NCBI RefSeq assembly: GCF_020906515.1
Contig: NC_085854.1
Location: 2,294,001 to 2,358,000 of the forward strand
From: Vanrija pseudolonga
Lineage: Eukaryota > Basidiomycota > Tremellomycetes > Trichosporonales > Trichosporonaceae
DNA: 64,000 nucleotides
Reading direction: 5' to 3'
The notes under the pieces are model-generated. The model searched no databases. It was not told the origin of the DNA and saw only the letters and a list, made by a program, of their open reading frames with translations. Position numbers and translations under genes: made by a program. Positions 22,630 to 34,079 of the stretch are shown here, piece after piece. Numbering within the stretch: position 1 is the stretch's first letter; each line of letters starts with the position of its first letter.

Positions 22630-23354
22630 CTACTTCCTGAGGTTGGAACTGAGGTGTCAGCAACGCGTCGCACACACAACACCCACCGTCCGAGCATGCC
22701 CTGGCGGTGGACCTCCTCGACGCGCTTGTACACGTCGCTCGTACCCTCGAGCACGGCGAACACCTCGCGCGCGAGGCGGTCGTTGAAGCGCACACCGGTG
22801 CGCTTACCGCGCTCGGCCGCCTTGAAGAGGTTCTTGATGCCGGCGTGCCAGCGCTGGCGCTCGTTGAGCGGCTTGGGCACCTGCACGACCTTCATGGCCG
22901 TCACCTTCTTGTTGAGGATGCGGACCGAGGGGGCCGAGAGCTCGATCGCGCGCCGCAGCAGCGGCACGGGGGGCTGGTTGGCCGTCTGCTGGATCTGCGC
23001 GAGGATGGCCGACACGCGCGCGTCCGCGTTGGCGCGCTTGCCGTCCCGCATCAGCAGCTTGGTGAACAGGTCGACGACGGGCTCGACCTTGGGCGGGAGA
23101 AAGTTGGGCGTGTAGCCGCGGCGGTTGAGCTCGTATTTCGTCTCCTTTGGCTGGGCAAACGCTGACGACGACGAGGCAGAGGACGAGGACGCCGCAGCGT
23201 CGGGGTTGGGCGTCGCTGTGATCCGGGCCAGGTCGGCAAAGGCGTCGGTGGCTGCGGGAGCCGCGGGCGTGGGTGCGGCCGCACGGCGCAGCGCCGACGT
23301 CGTGAATGCGCGCCGTGCTGGTGCGAGTTGTGAGAGTGCTGACCGCAGAGACAT
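22630..23354 (-). CDS. RSM7: mitochondrial small-subunit ribosomal protein uS7m
   Basis: Two exons. A presequence (MSLRSALSQLAPARRAFTT) and an Ala/Ser-rich linker precede the S7 core: PKVEPVVDLFTKLLMRDGKR, NADARVSAILAQIQQ, PVPLLRRAIELSAPSVRIL, WHAGIKNLFKAAERG and LAREVFAVLEGTSDVYKRVE. LLMRDGKR and the A-x-RW replacement region are S7 hallmarks. A 36-38-nt intron near the end leaves only SNLRK plus stop in the last exon, with the stop at 22630-22632. Joining is phase 2. It is a head-domain protein of the mitochondrial small ribosomal subunit, and is divergent from RRB1. Confidence 0.93.
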
Positions 23355-23629
23355 TTTGGTGGTGTGCGATGTGGTCTGTCGAGCGAGCAAGCACCTTGGC
23401 TTCGACTTTTGGAGGTTTGGCCTTCTTTGCCTTGATCGGAGCGAAGTGGTAGTGCAGCCAGAATTACTTTCCCACGGTGGTCGAATAAAAGTTGGCAACA
23501 GCCCCGTTCAGTGGTGGCCAAGGCGGAGCGAGGTCATGATGCTCCTGCCTGCAAGATTTCTGCGCGACGCCAGAGACCACAATCTTGGTACATTACACTC
23601 TCTACAGCATCAGCAGCAGCAGCAACACA
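23355..23629. promoter_or_regulatory. compact bidirectional promoter, uS7m and RRB1
   Basis: Only 275 bases separate the start codons of two divergent genes, one for the mitochondrial ribosome and one for cytosolic ribosome assembly, so control elements are likely shared. CAGCAGCAGCAGCAACAC lies directly before the RRB1 start. No canonical TATA is evident. Confidence 0.5.
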
Positions 23630-25278
23630 ATGGCATCAAAGAAACGATCAGCAGATTCAGCAGAGCTGAGCAACAACAAGGCTCAGGCCGTCGGCCAGGA
23701 GACGGCTCGCCCAGAGACCAAGGACGAGGGCATGGGCGAGTTCGAGGACGCGTGGGAGGACGAGATTGAGGACGAGGTCATCGACGAGGACATGATCCCC
23801 GAGGGAGACGAGGACGAGGATGTGGACGGTGGGTTACGATGCGCTTACTGATGCTAACCCCGCAGAGTTCACCCCGGCCATGGAGGACGAGGAGGCACCA
23901 GCACCCAAGAAGCAGACATACCTCCCGGGCACCAAGTTTGCCGCCGACGAGCAGCTCGTGGCCGACAACTCGGTGTACCCCTGCCTGCACCAGCTGTCGT
24001 ACGCGTGGCCCTGCCTGTCGTTTGACGTGCTCAAGGACACGGGCGGCACCGACCGCTCGAGCTTCCCCGAGACGGTGTGGGTCGTGACCGGCACGCAGGC
24101 GGGCGAGGTGCCGGGCCAGGGACGGGCCAAGGACGAGGTGGTGGTCATGCGCATGAGCGGGCTCAGCCGGACGCAGTACGACGACGACAGCGAGGACGAG
24201 GAGGACAACGACGAGGTGGACGAGGACGCCAAGCTCGACTTTTTGACCATCCCCCACGTCGGCGCCGTCAACCGTATCCGCGCTGCGCCGGTCGCTGCCG
24301 GCGCCGCCCTCCCGGACCCGTACCACGTCGCGACGTTCAGCGAGACGGGCAAGGTGCACATCTGGGACGTCAAGCCGCTCATCGACACGCTGAGCGGGCC
24401 GTCCAAGCCGCGCCAGAAGACGCCAGTGCACACGATCAACGCGCACGGCAGGAACGAGGGCTACGCCGTCGAGTGGGGCCAGTCGGGTCTGCTGACCGGT
24501 GACATTGCGTCCAAGATCTACCTCACGACGCTGACGCCCACGGGCTTCACCACCGCCGAGAAGCCCTACACTTCGCACACGAGCTCGATCGAGGACCTCC
24601 AGTGGAGCCCGGCAGAGCCGACCGTGTTCGCGTCCGCGTCCGCCGACAGGACAGTCCGCGTCTGGGACGTCAGGAGCAAGGGCCGCAAGTCGGCCGTCAA
24701 CGTCACGGCCCACGACCAGGACGTCAATGTCATTTCGTGGAACAAGAACGTCGACTACCTGCTTGTTTCTGGTGGCGACGAGGGCGGTGTCAAGGTCTGG
24801 GACCTGCGCATGTTTGGCAAGGCGTAAGTACCGCGAGCGGAGCGAACGTGGGTGTGGAGGCATCGGCGACGACATCGGCGTCGCCGATGTTCTTCATCAC
24901 CCCTCTGCCCAACCCCCAACCTGCCACCCCCCGCTGACATTCCGCAGAAAGCCCACCCCCGTCGCCCACTTCACATGGCATACCGCGCCGATCACGTCGG
25001 TCGAGTGGCACCCCACCGACCCTTCCGTGTTCGCCGCGTCGGGCTCCGACGACCAGGTCACACTATGGGACCTGTCGGTCGAGCAGGACGACGACGAGGC
25101 GTCGCGCAACCAGGCGACCGGGCCAGACGGCAAGCCGCTCGACGTGCCCCCTCAGCTTCTGTTTGTCCACCAGGGCCAGAAGGACGTCAAGGAGATCCAC
25201 TGGCACCCCCAGGTGCCCGGCATGGTGCTCTCGACCGCGTCCGACGGCTTCAACGTGTTCAAGACCATCTCGTGCTAG
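23630..25278 (+). CDS. RRB1: Rrb1/GRWD1 WD40 ribosome-assembly chaperone
   Basis: Three exons. An acidic N-terminus ([20 protein letters not shown]) is followed by the conserved CAF1C-like [39 protein letters not shown] and VVTGTQAGE, then WD repeats: [82 protein letters not shown] and [19 protein letters not shown], ending [20 protein letters not shown]. These are signatures of the Rrb1/GRWD1 family, the dedicated nucleolar chaperone of ribosomal protein uL3. The intron between LRMFGK and KPTPVAH contains an imperfect repeat of GGCGACGACATCGGCGTCGCC. Confidence 0.96.
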
Positions 25279-26399
25279 TGTGGCAGGTGCATGTGGCAGT
25301 AGCAAGCACGTGGAGGAGTGAGCGAGACGCGAGACGTACGCCGGTGGGAAACCTGAGGTCCCACGCCCCTGGTTCCAGCGGATAAACAAAACAACAGCAC
25401 GAGACCAACCCGACGCGAGATCGGTGGGTAGGCACGTTGTTGGAATCTCACGGATAGATAGACCTTGTCGGGTGTCGAGTGTCGTCGAGCCCGGCCATGC
25501 ATATAAACATTTTGTATATGGTGCCGGTGTGGGGGCGCACGGTTGGATCTGGGTGGGTGCGGACCGCGGACCGTGATCGGGCGTTGTGGCGCTACAGGGC
25601 TGGCTGCGGGGAGGGGGGGGTGTAGTCGACTTTTGCGTCATTGGAGGACTGTCTGTCGGCGCTAATGGTGTGTAGCTGAGAGCAGTTACGCGAGCCGAGA
25701 TGTCATCAGCGACGGCTCCAGGGCTCCACCGCGACGTCGGCAGCAGAGAGATGCAACGTTTGCTTCTTCAGAGAAGCTGGCGACAGAAGCAAAAGTGAGT
25801 AGAGGGTCGTCAAGCTCATACAAGCATGTCACGCACCATGCTCTTGGCGGCGATCATCCTCCTGTGCATGCCAGTCTCTAGCTAGCGTCTGCTGCGGCGA
25901 CTGGCTGCCAAGAGCCTCGGTTCCAGGGTGAAGATGCCGTCAGGCGTCCGGGTGTCCGCCGGAATCGCGCGTACCGAGGCCGAGGCGGCGACGGCGCAGC
26001 AGGCAGGCTAGTCAGGCCAGGGGAAGCAAGCAAGCAGGGGTAGGTGGGCCCAGTCAGTACGTGCCGTGCCGTGTAAACAAGCAGCCAGCCAGGCCTTTTC
26101 AAACTCGTGATCACTCGACCACCTCACGGCAGTTTGCTAGTTTCGGCGTCGTCGTCGTCGTCTCGTCGTCGTCTCGTCGTCGTCCACCCCCCCCCCTCCC
26201 CTGTGTCGTACACCTCGACTTTTGACTGTTGTTCTCTCCTCTCTCACTGTTATCGCTCTAATCAGAGAGAGTGGGAAGGTACCAGAGTTGACAACAACCT
26301 CGGCCTGACGATATCACGGCTCCATATCACACAAAGTTACCGGCCAGCCCCCACCACACCGCAGACACTACAACACCTGCCCACCCACACACCCCAGCC
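25279..26399. other. intergenic, 1.1 kb; promoter and leader of the next gene
   Basis: No protein gene recognised. It has C/G homopolymers (G8 near 25611; C10 at 26187-26196) and a CGTCGTCGTCGTCGTC/TCGTCGTCGT tract at about 26144-26185. The last 200 bases before the downstream ATG are C/A-rich, as in other 5' leaders here. A short open frame near 25699-25790 ending in GTGAGT was considered and not called. Confidence 0.4.
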
Positions 26400-29300
26400 A
26401 TGTCCGACAGCGACGGCACGTCGCCGACGCGGACGACGGCAAAGGGCAAGAAGGGCGAGCGCGTTGGCGCCGCCCTCCCCAACGAGCACAAGCCGTTCAC
26501 GCTCTTCCCGCCATGGCTCAAGCAGGGCCTCAAGGACAAGCGGAAATGGAAGACGTTTATCCGCATCATGCTCTGCCTGATCGCCAACCTGATCATGATG
26601 GTGGTCCACAAGAGTGGGTACAGGTCGTGCGTGAATGAGCTGACGCCCCAGCCGCGGCAGCGCTCGGCGGCGCGTCCTTCTTCGGCATCGTCTCGCTCGG
26701 CATCCTCCCGCCCATGCTCCCATTCAGCATCAGCCTATTCGCCTACCTGTCCATGTGTCTCGGAATGTTGCTCGGCTGGATGTGGGGCGTGTGCGCCATG
26801 GTCTCGGCCAACCACGTCCGCGACAAGGCCCGCCTCCAGGCGCAGATGCAGGAGGTGCAGGCCAGCTTCGTGGCTACTGAACCGGTCGCACTGCAGATGC
26901 GCAGAGCCATCTTTGCCGGCAAGTTCCTCGACCCGCGCTCCTCGGCAGTCTATGGCGCATTCCTCTTCATCGGCGCCTACTTCCTGGGCCTGTTGCGCGC
27001 CGTTTGGCCCAAGCTGTGAGTCCGAGGTGACTGGCCGGCTAGGCGGGGGTGGAGCGGACTTCGCTAACGACCCAGGATTCTGACGTCGGTGTATGGCACA
27101 ATCATCCTCGACTGTGAGTCAAGCACGCTGACGTGACGAGGAGGACACGAGACTGACCGCACATGCAGTGATGGTCACATTTGGCCCCCTGTTCCCTACT
27201 CCGCAATACATGCTGGCGGTATGTGGCGCCACCTTGTGCACGCACCCCAAAGGCGCCACTGACTCTCTGGCAGAAAGAGCTCATGATCCCGGCCTGCGTC
27301 TTCTTCGCGACCTCGCTCAGCAGTCTCATCCTCTTCTTCCCACAGTCGCTCAACCATGTCACCCTCGGCGCCCTGGTCACGGCGCAGCTCGGGCCCATCG
27401 ATGCGCTCATCAGAATGCAGGACCAAGCTCTGGCCACAGACCCGAAAGACATCGACGGCTGGCACAAGCTTTCGGTAGACATGCACACCCACCGTCGCGA
27501 CTTTGTGCGTGCCAACGGAGGTATCGAGGGGCAGGCCAAGACTCTGCAGCTTGAAGTTACCCGCGGCCGTATCAGCGCCGGACAGCTTGCACAGCTCATC
27601 ACCAAGACAAAGGACCTGGCTGGTGCGGCGTTTGGCGTCGGCTCCTTCATTGTAAGTTGGCCAACATCAACACCCGCTCGCTCACACCTGCAGACCGTTA
27701 TCGACGACCTTCACAAGACGCAGGCCCGCCTTAGCCAGAAGCCGATGCCGCACATCACTTCAATCGCCAAGGAACAGGTCCACCAGGCAATTGATGCTAT
27801 CCACTCGGCTTCAGCGAACGGCCGCTCTCTCGACGACTTGATACCCCAGGTCGCCGACGCTACTGCAGACCTCCGCGCGGCATGCAATAAGGGCCTCGCA
27901 GACGCCATGCACTGGCTCGATGAGATCAACAACCACCGCTGGAAAAAGCACCCGGTCGACTCGCCCGCGATCACCGTCCGCCAGGAGAACGTTCGGTGGC
28001 TCAAGGAGGCTGTCGACGACTTTAACAAAACCAAGCATCTCTCCCTTCTGGAGCCATTCAAGGGGCTGTTCGATGACAAGACGGGCCGCCTCAAGGTCAC
28101 CGAGGTTGACAAGGTCGCCGTGTCCCTCCGCAGCCTGTTCAGATGCTTCATCTTCACGTCGACGTACCTCAACTACGCCAAGACGCTCATTGACTACCTC
28201 GAGTACCTGCTCATGATTGAGCAGACCTCGCCGGAAAACAAGCTCCAGTTCCCTGGCCCCGCAAAGTTCGCCGACGACCTCCTCAAAACCGCCACGGATA
28301 AAAACCAGAACGACACCGACGGCATGAACATCAACTCGCCCCTTAACGACGACGGCAGGGACTCGACCACCGACCCGACCGTTAACAGCGACGACGATGA
28401 TGATGACGTCGACGAGAAGAGGACCAAGAAGCCGAGGAAAACTCGCCAGCCAAGGCAATGGAGTAAGTGGCGAGCACTGACAAACAAGAGATGTGTGCTC
28501 ACACTTGCAAAGCCAGGGACCCCGACGCCGGTGACCCTCAAACGATCTTCCAAAGGTTTGGACGCCACGCTTCCAAGGCATTCAACTCGCTCTACTCGGC
28601 GAACGGCCACTTTGCGTTGAAGTACGGAGTTGCATCGATGGCCATGTTTGCCCCGGCCGTTGCTGGAGGCAGCGCAAAGTTCTACTATGAACAGCGTGGT
28701 CTCTGGGCTCTCATCATGTCGCAGACCGGTCTGGGCCTTGTGGCCGGCGAGCAGATTCTCAATTTCATCGACCGTATGGGTGGAACTGTCGCTGGTGCCA
28801 TCATCGGTATGGTGGCGTGGTACTGTGGTAACGGCAAGGGAAACGGCTTCCGCTATGGCTTTGTCATTTCTACTGTGAGCTTGTTATATCGCTCAGCGTG
28901 ATCCTAACTTGCAGGCGTTCTTTTCCGCCTTCCCGCTCCTCGGTCGAGTCCTTGCGCCTCAGTCAAGCACTGGATTCTGGCTCATGACCGGTGTGACCAC
29001 AACAGTAAGACGGATTCAAAGGACGACTAACTGACTCCAGTTCACGGCGGGATACAGTTGGGTCGATGCCAAAAACACAGCCGGCGACAACCCCGGTACT
29101 GGCTACTCACTCGCCGGAAAGCGAGCATTGACAGTTATCATTGGTATGTCACCATCCCCCAGTACTCCTGCCGAGCTGACACCTTTGACAGGTTTCTGCG
29201 TCGCGTTCATCGTCATGATGTTCCCCCGCCCAGTCTCGGGCAAGAAGTTGCTCCGAATGGGCCTCGCCAAGAACATCCAGGAACTCGGCTACCTGTTCGG

Positions 29301-30108
29301 CAGGCAAGTCACGGCCTTTGAGCAAGGTCGAAACGACGACGCAACGAACGTGGCACAGAACAAGGAGACGAGACGGCAAAAGTTTAGAGTCTTGATCCTC
29401 CGCATCTTCAACCGCGTTCTCACAATCGCGGAGAAGATCCCACAGGCCGCCATCGAGCCCGACTTCCGCGGTCCTTGGCCCAGAGATCTGTACCGAGAGC
29501 TCCTGCAGACCCAGTCGGACATGCTGGCGTCGTCCTCGGTGCTCTCGACGTCATACGCGCAGATCACGCCCGAGTGGTGCCGCGTCCTGACAGAGCGGAG
29601 CGAGCTGCTCCACCCGGCATTCCTCGCCGACTGCATGTCGCTCTTCTCGGTTCTGCGTCACGCGCTGCTGAGCGGCAGCCCGCTCCCGCCAGTGCTGCCG
29701 ATCTTTGAGCGTCTGGCCTACTACCGCTCGGGTGTGCGCGCTCGTTTTGTGGCCGACCAGAGCGTGGTCAACCTGCAGCGAGGTGACAACGACCCCGACG
29801 GCGAAAACGAGGACATTGACCCGTCTGAGGACGACGAGCCGACACTCAAGACTGAGGCGGCCCTCGTCAACACGTTCAACCATGTCCTGACTTGGGAGTC
29901 GTGCCACGTGAGTAGTGTGGTCCGTGGCAGTGCTGATAGACAGGACGAACAACTGCCCATCTTTGCCACGGCCCTCATCTCGATTGTACAGCTCATCAAC
30001 GGCCTCAACACCATGCACGAGGTCGTGCTCGAGCTCGTGGGCGAGGCCGAGCTCGAAGGCTTTGACCTGGCACAAGAGCGCTGGGCCCGAGTCGAGGTGG
30101 ATGTCTAG
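26400..30108 (+). CDS. large membrane protein, Bre4-like (ArAE_2_N / DUF2421 type)
   Basis: Many short introns. The N-terminus is hydrophilic and Lys-rich, then KWKTFIRIMLCLIANLIMMV begins the first of two hydrophobic blocks of about six helices: GGASFFGIVSLGILPPML, FAYLSMCLGMLLGWMWG and GAFLFIGAYFLGLLRAVWP. A cytosolic helical region of about 300 residues ends in an acidic patch (SDDDDDDVDEKRTKK). The second block has VASMAMFAPAVAGGSAKFYY, GLWALIMSQTGLGLVAGEQ, RMGGTVAGAIIGMVAWY and GFCVAFIVMMFPRPVSGKK. The C-terminal cytosolic domain includes WPRDLYRELLQTQSDML and the PRPVSG motif. This duplicated layout matches fungal Bre4/putative ER-transporter proteins related to aromatic acid exporters (FUSC-like). 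Substrate and membrane are unknown. Confidence 0.82.
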
Positions 30109-30283
30109 ACGTGTGGCTGTAATCATCCCGTCATATCTCTTGTGCTTCTTGAAACCTGCATAATCTCTCTCTCAGGCTACGATGCATACAAAACGCGTAC
30201 AACAGCAGCGGCGTGCGGGCGGGCGCCAGGCTGCACACATGACAACACAAATCAACTACACTCCACTCTTTCTTCCTCTGCTT

Positions 30284-31838
30284 CTAATCAAACGAGTCGG
30301 CAAACTCCCACTTGTAGCAGTCGACACAGTCGAGGTCGGGACGGGCCTTGGGCACGCCGCCATGCTTGTCCTTGCCGCCCTTGTCCTTGTCGCCCTTCTT
30401 GCCCTTTCTTCCCCATCCCCACCAGGCAAGCCAGCCGTCCTCCTCGTCATCCTCGTCCTCGCCGTCCCACCCCTCATCGCCGACAGGCCAGGGGTCCGTA
30501 AGAACCTTGCCGATGACCTCTGATATGCGGTGGGTGCGAATGTCGACCGACCAGCCCTTGACGGTCACCGTGTCGTAGAGGATCGTCTGGCCGACATGGC
30601 ACTTGGACTCGAGCGCGAACCCGGCCGCATAGCACCCGCTGTACGTGCCCGTGCACGCGCCCATCGGGATCGGGTCGGCAGTGTGGTACACGTGCGTGAT
30701 GCCCGAGAGCTCGGGGCTGATGGCTGGCGGGCCGGGCAGGTGGAGCCTGCGCGACGGGAGGCGGTCGCCTGGCGCCTCGAACCCGACGGCTGGCGCGCCG
30801 AACGCGTTGCCGATCAGCGCGGCGAGCCCGCCGCCGAGCGAGTGGCCCGTGAGCCAGATGTTCGCGTTGGGGTACAGGTATGTCACGTTGTTGTACAGGT
30901 TCTGGGGGTCAGCCAGGCCAACACCGTGGTGGCCACTTACCGTCCCGACCGTCGCGTACACGCTCTCCTCGATCAGCGCGTCCTCGAGGCAGCTCTGCTT
31001 GCACTTGTACCCTCCAGCGTGGCAGTCGCACACGGTAGACCAGGAGAAGTCGACGCGGGCACAGCAGCACGAGAACATGAGGTTGTCCTGAGACGTCAGC
31101 AGCGCGACACACTTGCTGCTCACATTAAACTTGTCGTTCTTGGACGTTGGGCCGCCCGAGCCCAGCACGCCCGCCGACGTGCCCTTGATGGCGATGATGA
31201 CTGTCGAGTTTGTCTCGTCCGCAAACTGGCAGGTTAGCGATAGCCAAGGCAAGCAAACCTACGACATGCCCGCGCAGCCCGTCGTCGTCCGGCGCCCAGC
31301 CGAACGGCACAGTGGCATTGTACCCCGGCAGCTCGTACCACCCGTCGCTCTGGGGGACAGAGTACGCGTTTGCCGCGAGCTTGGCGAGCGCGAGCACCGT
31401 CTGGCGGTCGCTCATGTCTGGCGCGTCGATCTCGACGTCTTCCCAGGTATCGTCATCGGGAGCGAAGCTCGGCGCCGACCAGCCAGAGTAGTTCGCCGCC
31501 TGCAGACCGAGGCGCTGCGCCTTGGCGGCCTTGGCCCACGAGAGCATGTGTGGCGCGCGGTGCTTTGCGCGGCGGATGAGCGTGCGCCGCGTGCGCAGGG
31601 TGAGCGGCTCGCTGGCCTCGGCATCGGCGGCGGCGAAGAGGGACGCGGACGGCCCAGCGTCCTGCAGGAGGAGCGCGGGCGCGTGCTTGGTCGCTCGGGC
31701 GAGCGGCGAGCTGCCCTGCGCGAACGCGTGCCGCGCGCCAAAGGTGACGGTTTGCGGCGCCGGCGCAGGCACGTCCTCGGACGGCAGGAGGTAGCTGAGC
31801 AGCAGGGGCGCGTAGTGCGTGAGCAGGGGTATCTTCAT
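30284..31838 (-). CDS. ATG15: Atg15 autophagic-body lipase
   Basis: Three or four exons on the minus strand. Start MKIPLLTHYAPLLLSYLLP is an N-terminal signal anchor. The central region carries SDRQTVLALAKLAANAYS and the lipase-3 core ANIWLTGHSLGGGLAALIGN, where GHSLG holds the catalytic Ser, followed by PAVGFEAPGDRLPSRRLHLP, THVYHTADPIPMG (Asp region) and GWSVDIRTHRISEVI (His). VCDCHAGGYKCKQSCLE is the Cys-rich stretch found in Atg15. The tail is acidic/Gly/Lys-rich and ends LDCVDCYKWEFADSFD. Atg15 reaches the vacuole through the MVB route and lyses autophagic bodies (family knowledge). Convergent with the Bre4-like gene. Confidence 0.96.
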
Positions 31839-32831
31839 GGTTGTTGGGGTGGTGGTGGTGGTGGCAACGCGACGAAGGTGAGATGTCACTTGCGTGGTGC
31901 CTCGGGAGGCGAGCAGGTGAGTGATGGGTGGCGGCGGGATCAAATGGCGTCATGGCACGTGACTCATTTAGAGCAGCTGTTGTGGCGTGGCTTGTCGCGT
32001 GGCCCACGGCGCGGCGACGACGACGACCTCCGTGATGGGCCCCGCGGCGACTCTCATGGCGCTTAGGAGGCGGGGAATGAGGCCAGCCGTCGCGTCGCGT
32101 GGCAACGGGTAGAAGGTGAAGACAGGGTGGTGACGGAACCCTTCGTCTGCCACTCGCACCGCCCAGTCGAGAATAGCCCGGTCGGTCGCGATCACTCGCC
32201 GCTCGGATGACCGAACGAGCACTGCCATCGTTCGTCGTCCTGTGCGCAGCAGCGCGATTTCGGGCCCGCCTCGCTCTGATCGGGATGTAAGTACGAGGCG
32301 CAGCGGCTCTGCACCGCGCCGCGCCGTAGCGTCCGTCTAGTGTGTACGTTGCGGTCACTGCTAGTCGCTCGGATCCGACGCACTCGCTCCGAGCCAGCCA
32401 GCGGGCGCTAGTGGCGCTTGATGCGTCATACGCCGTGTCATCGTGTATTCTGTTCTGAACTGATCTTTGTTTGCCAAGCGCCGCCGCGTTGCGTGGATAC
32501 CGCACTCGGAATGCACACATGTGGACCCATGTGGTGTGCCTCGGCCGATCGACTGGCTGGTGGCAACGCGCAAGCATCGAAACGATGACACGTTCACTTG
32601 TGTGTGGGAAGTGGTGCCGGTGCGAAGAATGGGGTGCGCACATGTGTGAAGTGGGCAGTGCGAGATGGATGCACGTTGATGGTATTGATTGAGAGCAAGC
32701 AGGCAGCTTCTACTGTCCCAGTCGTCGCCGTCGCACCGTCAGTAGCAGCCAGCAATGCACACCGCAGCTCTTGTCACGAATTCATAAAACTACAACTTCA
32801 GATGTAACCAAAAGAAAAGGGAAGTCACTCG
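31839..32831. other. intergenic, promoter of ATG15
   Basis: About 1 kb upstream of ATG15 and downstream of the next leftward gene. The ATG15 leader holds GGTGGTGGTGGTGGTGG (minus: CCACCACC). An 86-codon open frame on the minus strand (31968-32228) has plausible residue composition but no recognised family; see findings. No tRNA or transposon seen. Confidence 0.35.
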
Positions 32832-34079
32832 CTAGGCCGAGACCATGGCGAGGCCGACTCCCCATTCGACGCGGTCGTCATGATCCGCGTCGTCGATGAG
32901 AAAGGGTCTTCGAAATGGTGCAGGCAGATAGCGCGTCTGCTGCTGCTGTTTGGGATTGTATTCTGCCGGCTCGTTGAGAGCAAAGGCTTTTGATAACCCG
33001 GCGCTGAGATCGTCGAGATCTTCGAGTGAAGAGCTCGACGCGTCCAGGGGGGGCGTGCGACAACAATTGTCGTCTTCGTCGTCAAGCGAGTCGGTGGAGC
33101 ACGAGGAGAGCGACCGGCGCATGAGTGGGGGCGGCGACTGCTGGAGGCAGGCGTCGTCCTCGGCACCGGGGGCGGCGTAGCCGAAGTAGTCGCCGTACGT
33201 AGGAGTGGCGGCGGCCTCAGCGACGGCCTCGGGCTCGGCAGCCACGTCCTCGACGTGCTGGGGCTTCTCCGGCTCGGAGAGCTCGAGCCAGGTGGCGGCG
33301 ACCTCGGTGTACTCGTCCTCGTCGTACTCGTCGTCGTCGTCGACGGCGGCGACCTCGACAACAGTCACGTCAGACGAGGCAGTGGTCTCCTCGCCGTAGG
33401 TGACGGCCGAGTCGAGGGTGTAGGCCTGGAGGCCGTTGACGTCGTAGTACTCGACGTCGTAGTCGGAGGCAGCCATGACGCTGACGCCGTCCTCGTCCGA
33501 CTCGTCGAGGACGTCGTCGAGCCAGCGCTGCTCGACAGTCTCGAGCTCGTCCTCCTCGTCCTCGTCCTCCTCAGAGAGGGTGTCGAGGCCGAGGGCGGTG
33601 GGAGCGCGCCAGTTGGTGAGCTCGGTGGGGCCCTGCTCGAGCGAGGCCCAAGCGGAGCGGACGGCCTCGCGAACGAGGACACCGCGGAGAAGGGCAAAGC
33701 CGGGCTCGCGCGAGCCAACGGGTGCCTCGAGGTCCGTGAGCTTGCGGTTCGAGAGGCTCAGGAGGCGGACGCCAAGAGGCGTAAGGGTGGGGGCGACCGA
33801 AGACGAGAAGTGCATTGTGGTAGTCTTTCCGTTGGTCGTGGTGGTGGTAGTTGAGTAAGAAACAATCAGAGTGTTGTTTGACAGATAGTCTGGCACTGCG
33901 GTGGTGCGGTTGTTCAAGCTGGTAGTAGCGCGGGCGCTGGTTGGGTTTAGTCGCCTAGAGTTGATGGTGTCTGAGGGGAAGTCTGGGTAGCGGGCAGAAG
34001 GGGAGCTCGCATAGGTGTTGTAGGCGGAGGATTGAACATAATGGTCAAGCGGGTTGCTTTGGGCGCTGGATGGCGACAA
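32832..34079 (-). CDS. acidic Ser-rich protein of unknown function, intronless
   Basis: One open frame. The likely start is the internal ATG at about 33814 (MHFSSSVAPTLTPLG), giving about 327 residues. The frame remains open to an upstream ATG at 34079, whose extra 88 residues are Ser/Thr/Asn-rich with a Thr run and look like leader sequence. The conserved-looking part is PLGVRLLSLSNRKLTDLEAP and FALLRGVLVREAVRSAWASLE. After it come acidic blocks (EEDEDEEDELE; DDDDEYDEDEY), YDVEYYDVNGLQAYTLDS and a Ser-rich region LMRRSLSSCSTDSLDDEDD. No transmembrane segment, and no domain I can name. A single-exon gene is unusual among its neighbours, where intronless genes are rare. Confidence 0.6.
   Translation of the reverse strand: MSPSSAQSNPLDHYVQSSAYNTYASSPSARYPDFPSDTINSRRLNPTSARATTSLNNRTTAVPDYLSNNTLIVSYSTTTTTTNGKTTTMHFSSSVAPTLTPLGVRLLSLSNRKLTDLEAPVGSREPGFALLRGVLVREAVRSAWASLEQGPTELTNWRAPTALGLDTLSEEDEDEEDELETVEQRWLDDVLDESDEDGVSVMAASDYDVEYYDVNGLQAYTLDSAVTYGEETTASSDVTVVEVAAVDDDDEYDEDEYTEVAATWLELSEPEKPQHVEDVAAEPEAVAEAAATPTYGDYFGYAAPGAEDDACLQQSPPPLMRRSLSSCSTDSLDDEDDNCCRTPPLDASSSSLEDLDDLSAGLSKAFALNEPAEYNPKQQQQTRYLPAPFRRPFLIDDADHDDRVEWGVGLAMVSA

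Noticed and set aside
21806-22795. Minus-strand 329-codon frame across the SET/NAP gene
   Set aside because: Antisense to the Asp/Glu-rich tail; Ser/Val-rich low-complexity translation with no family match.
33255-33854. Plus-strand 199-codon frame opposite the acidic gene
   Set aside because: Antisense shadow: Val/Leu/Gly-rich translation arises from GAG/GAC codons of the acidic protein on the other strand.
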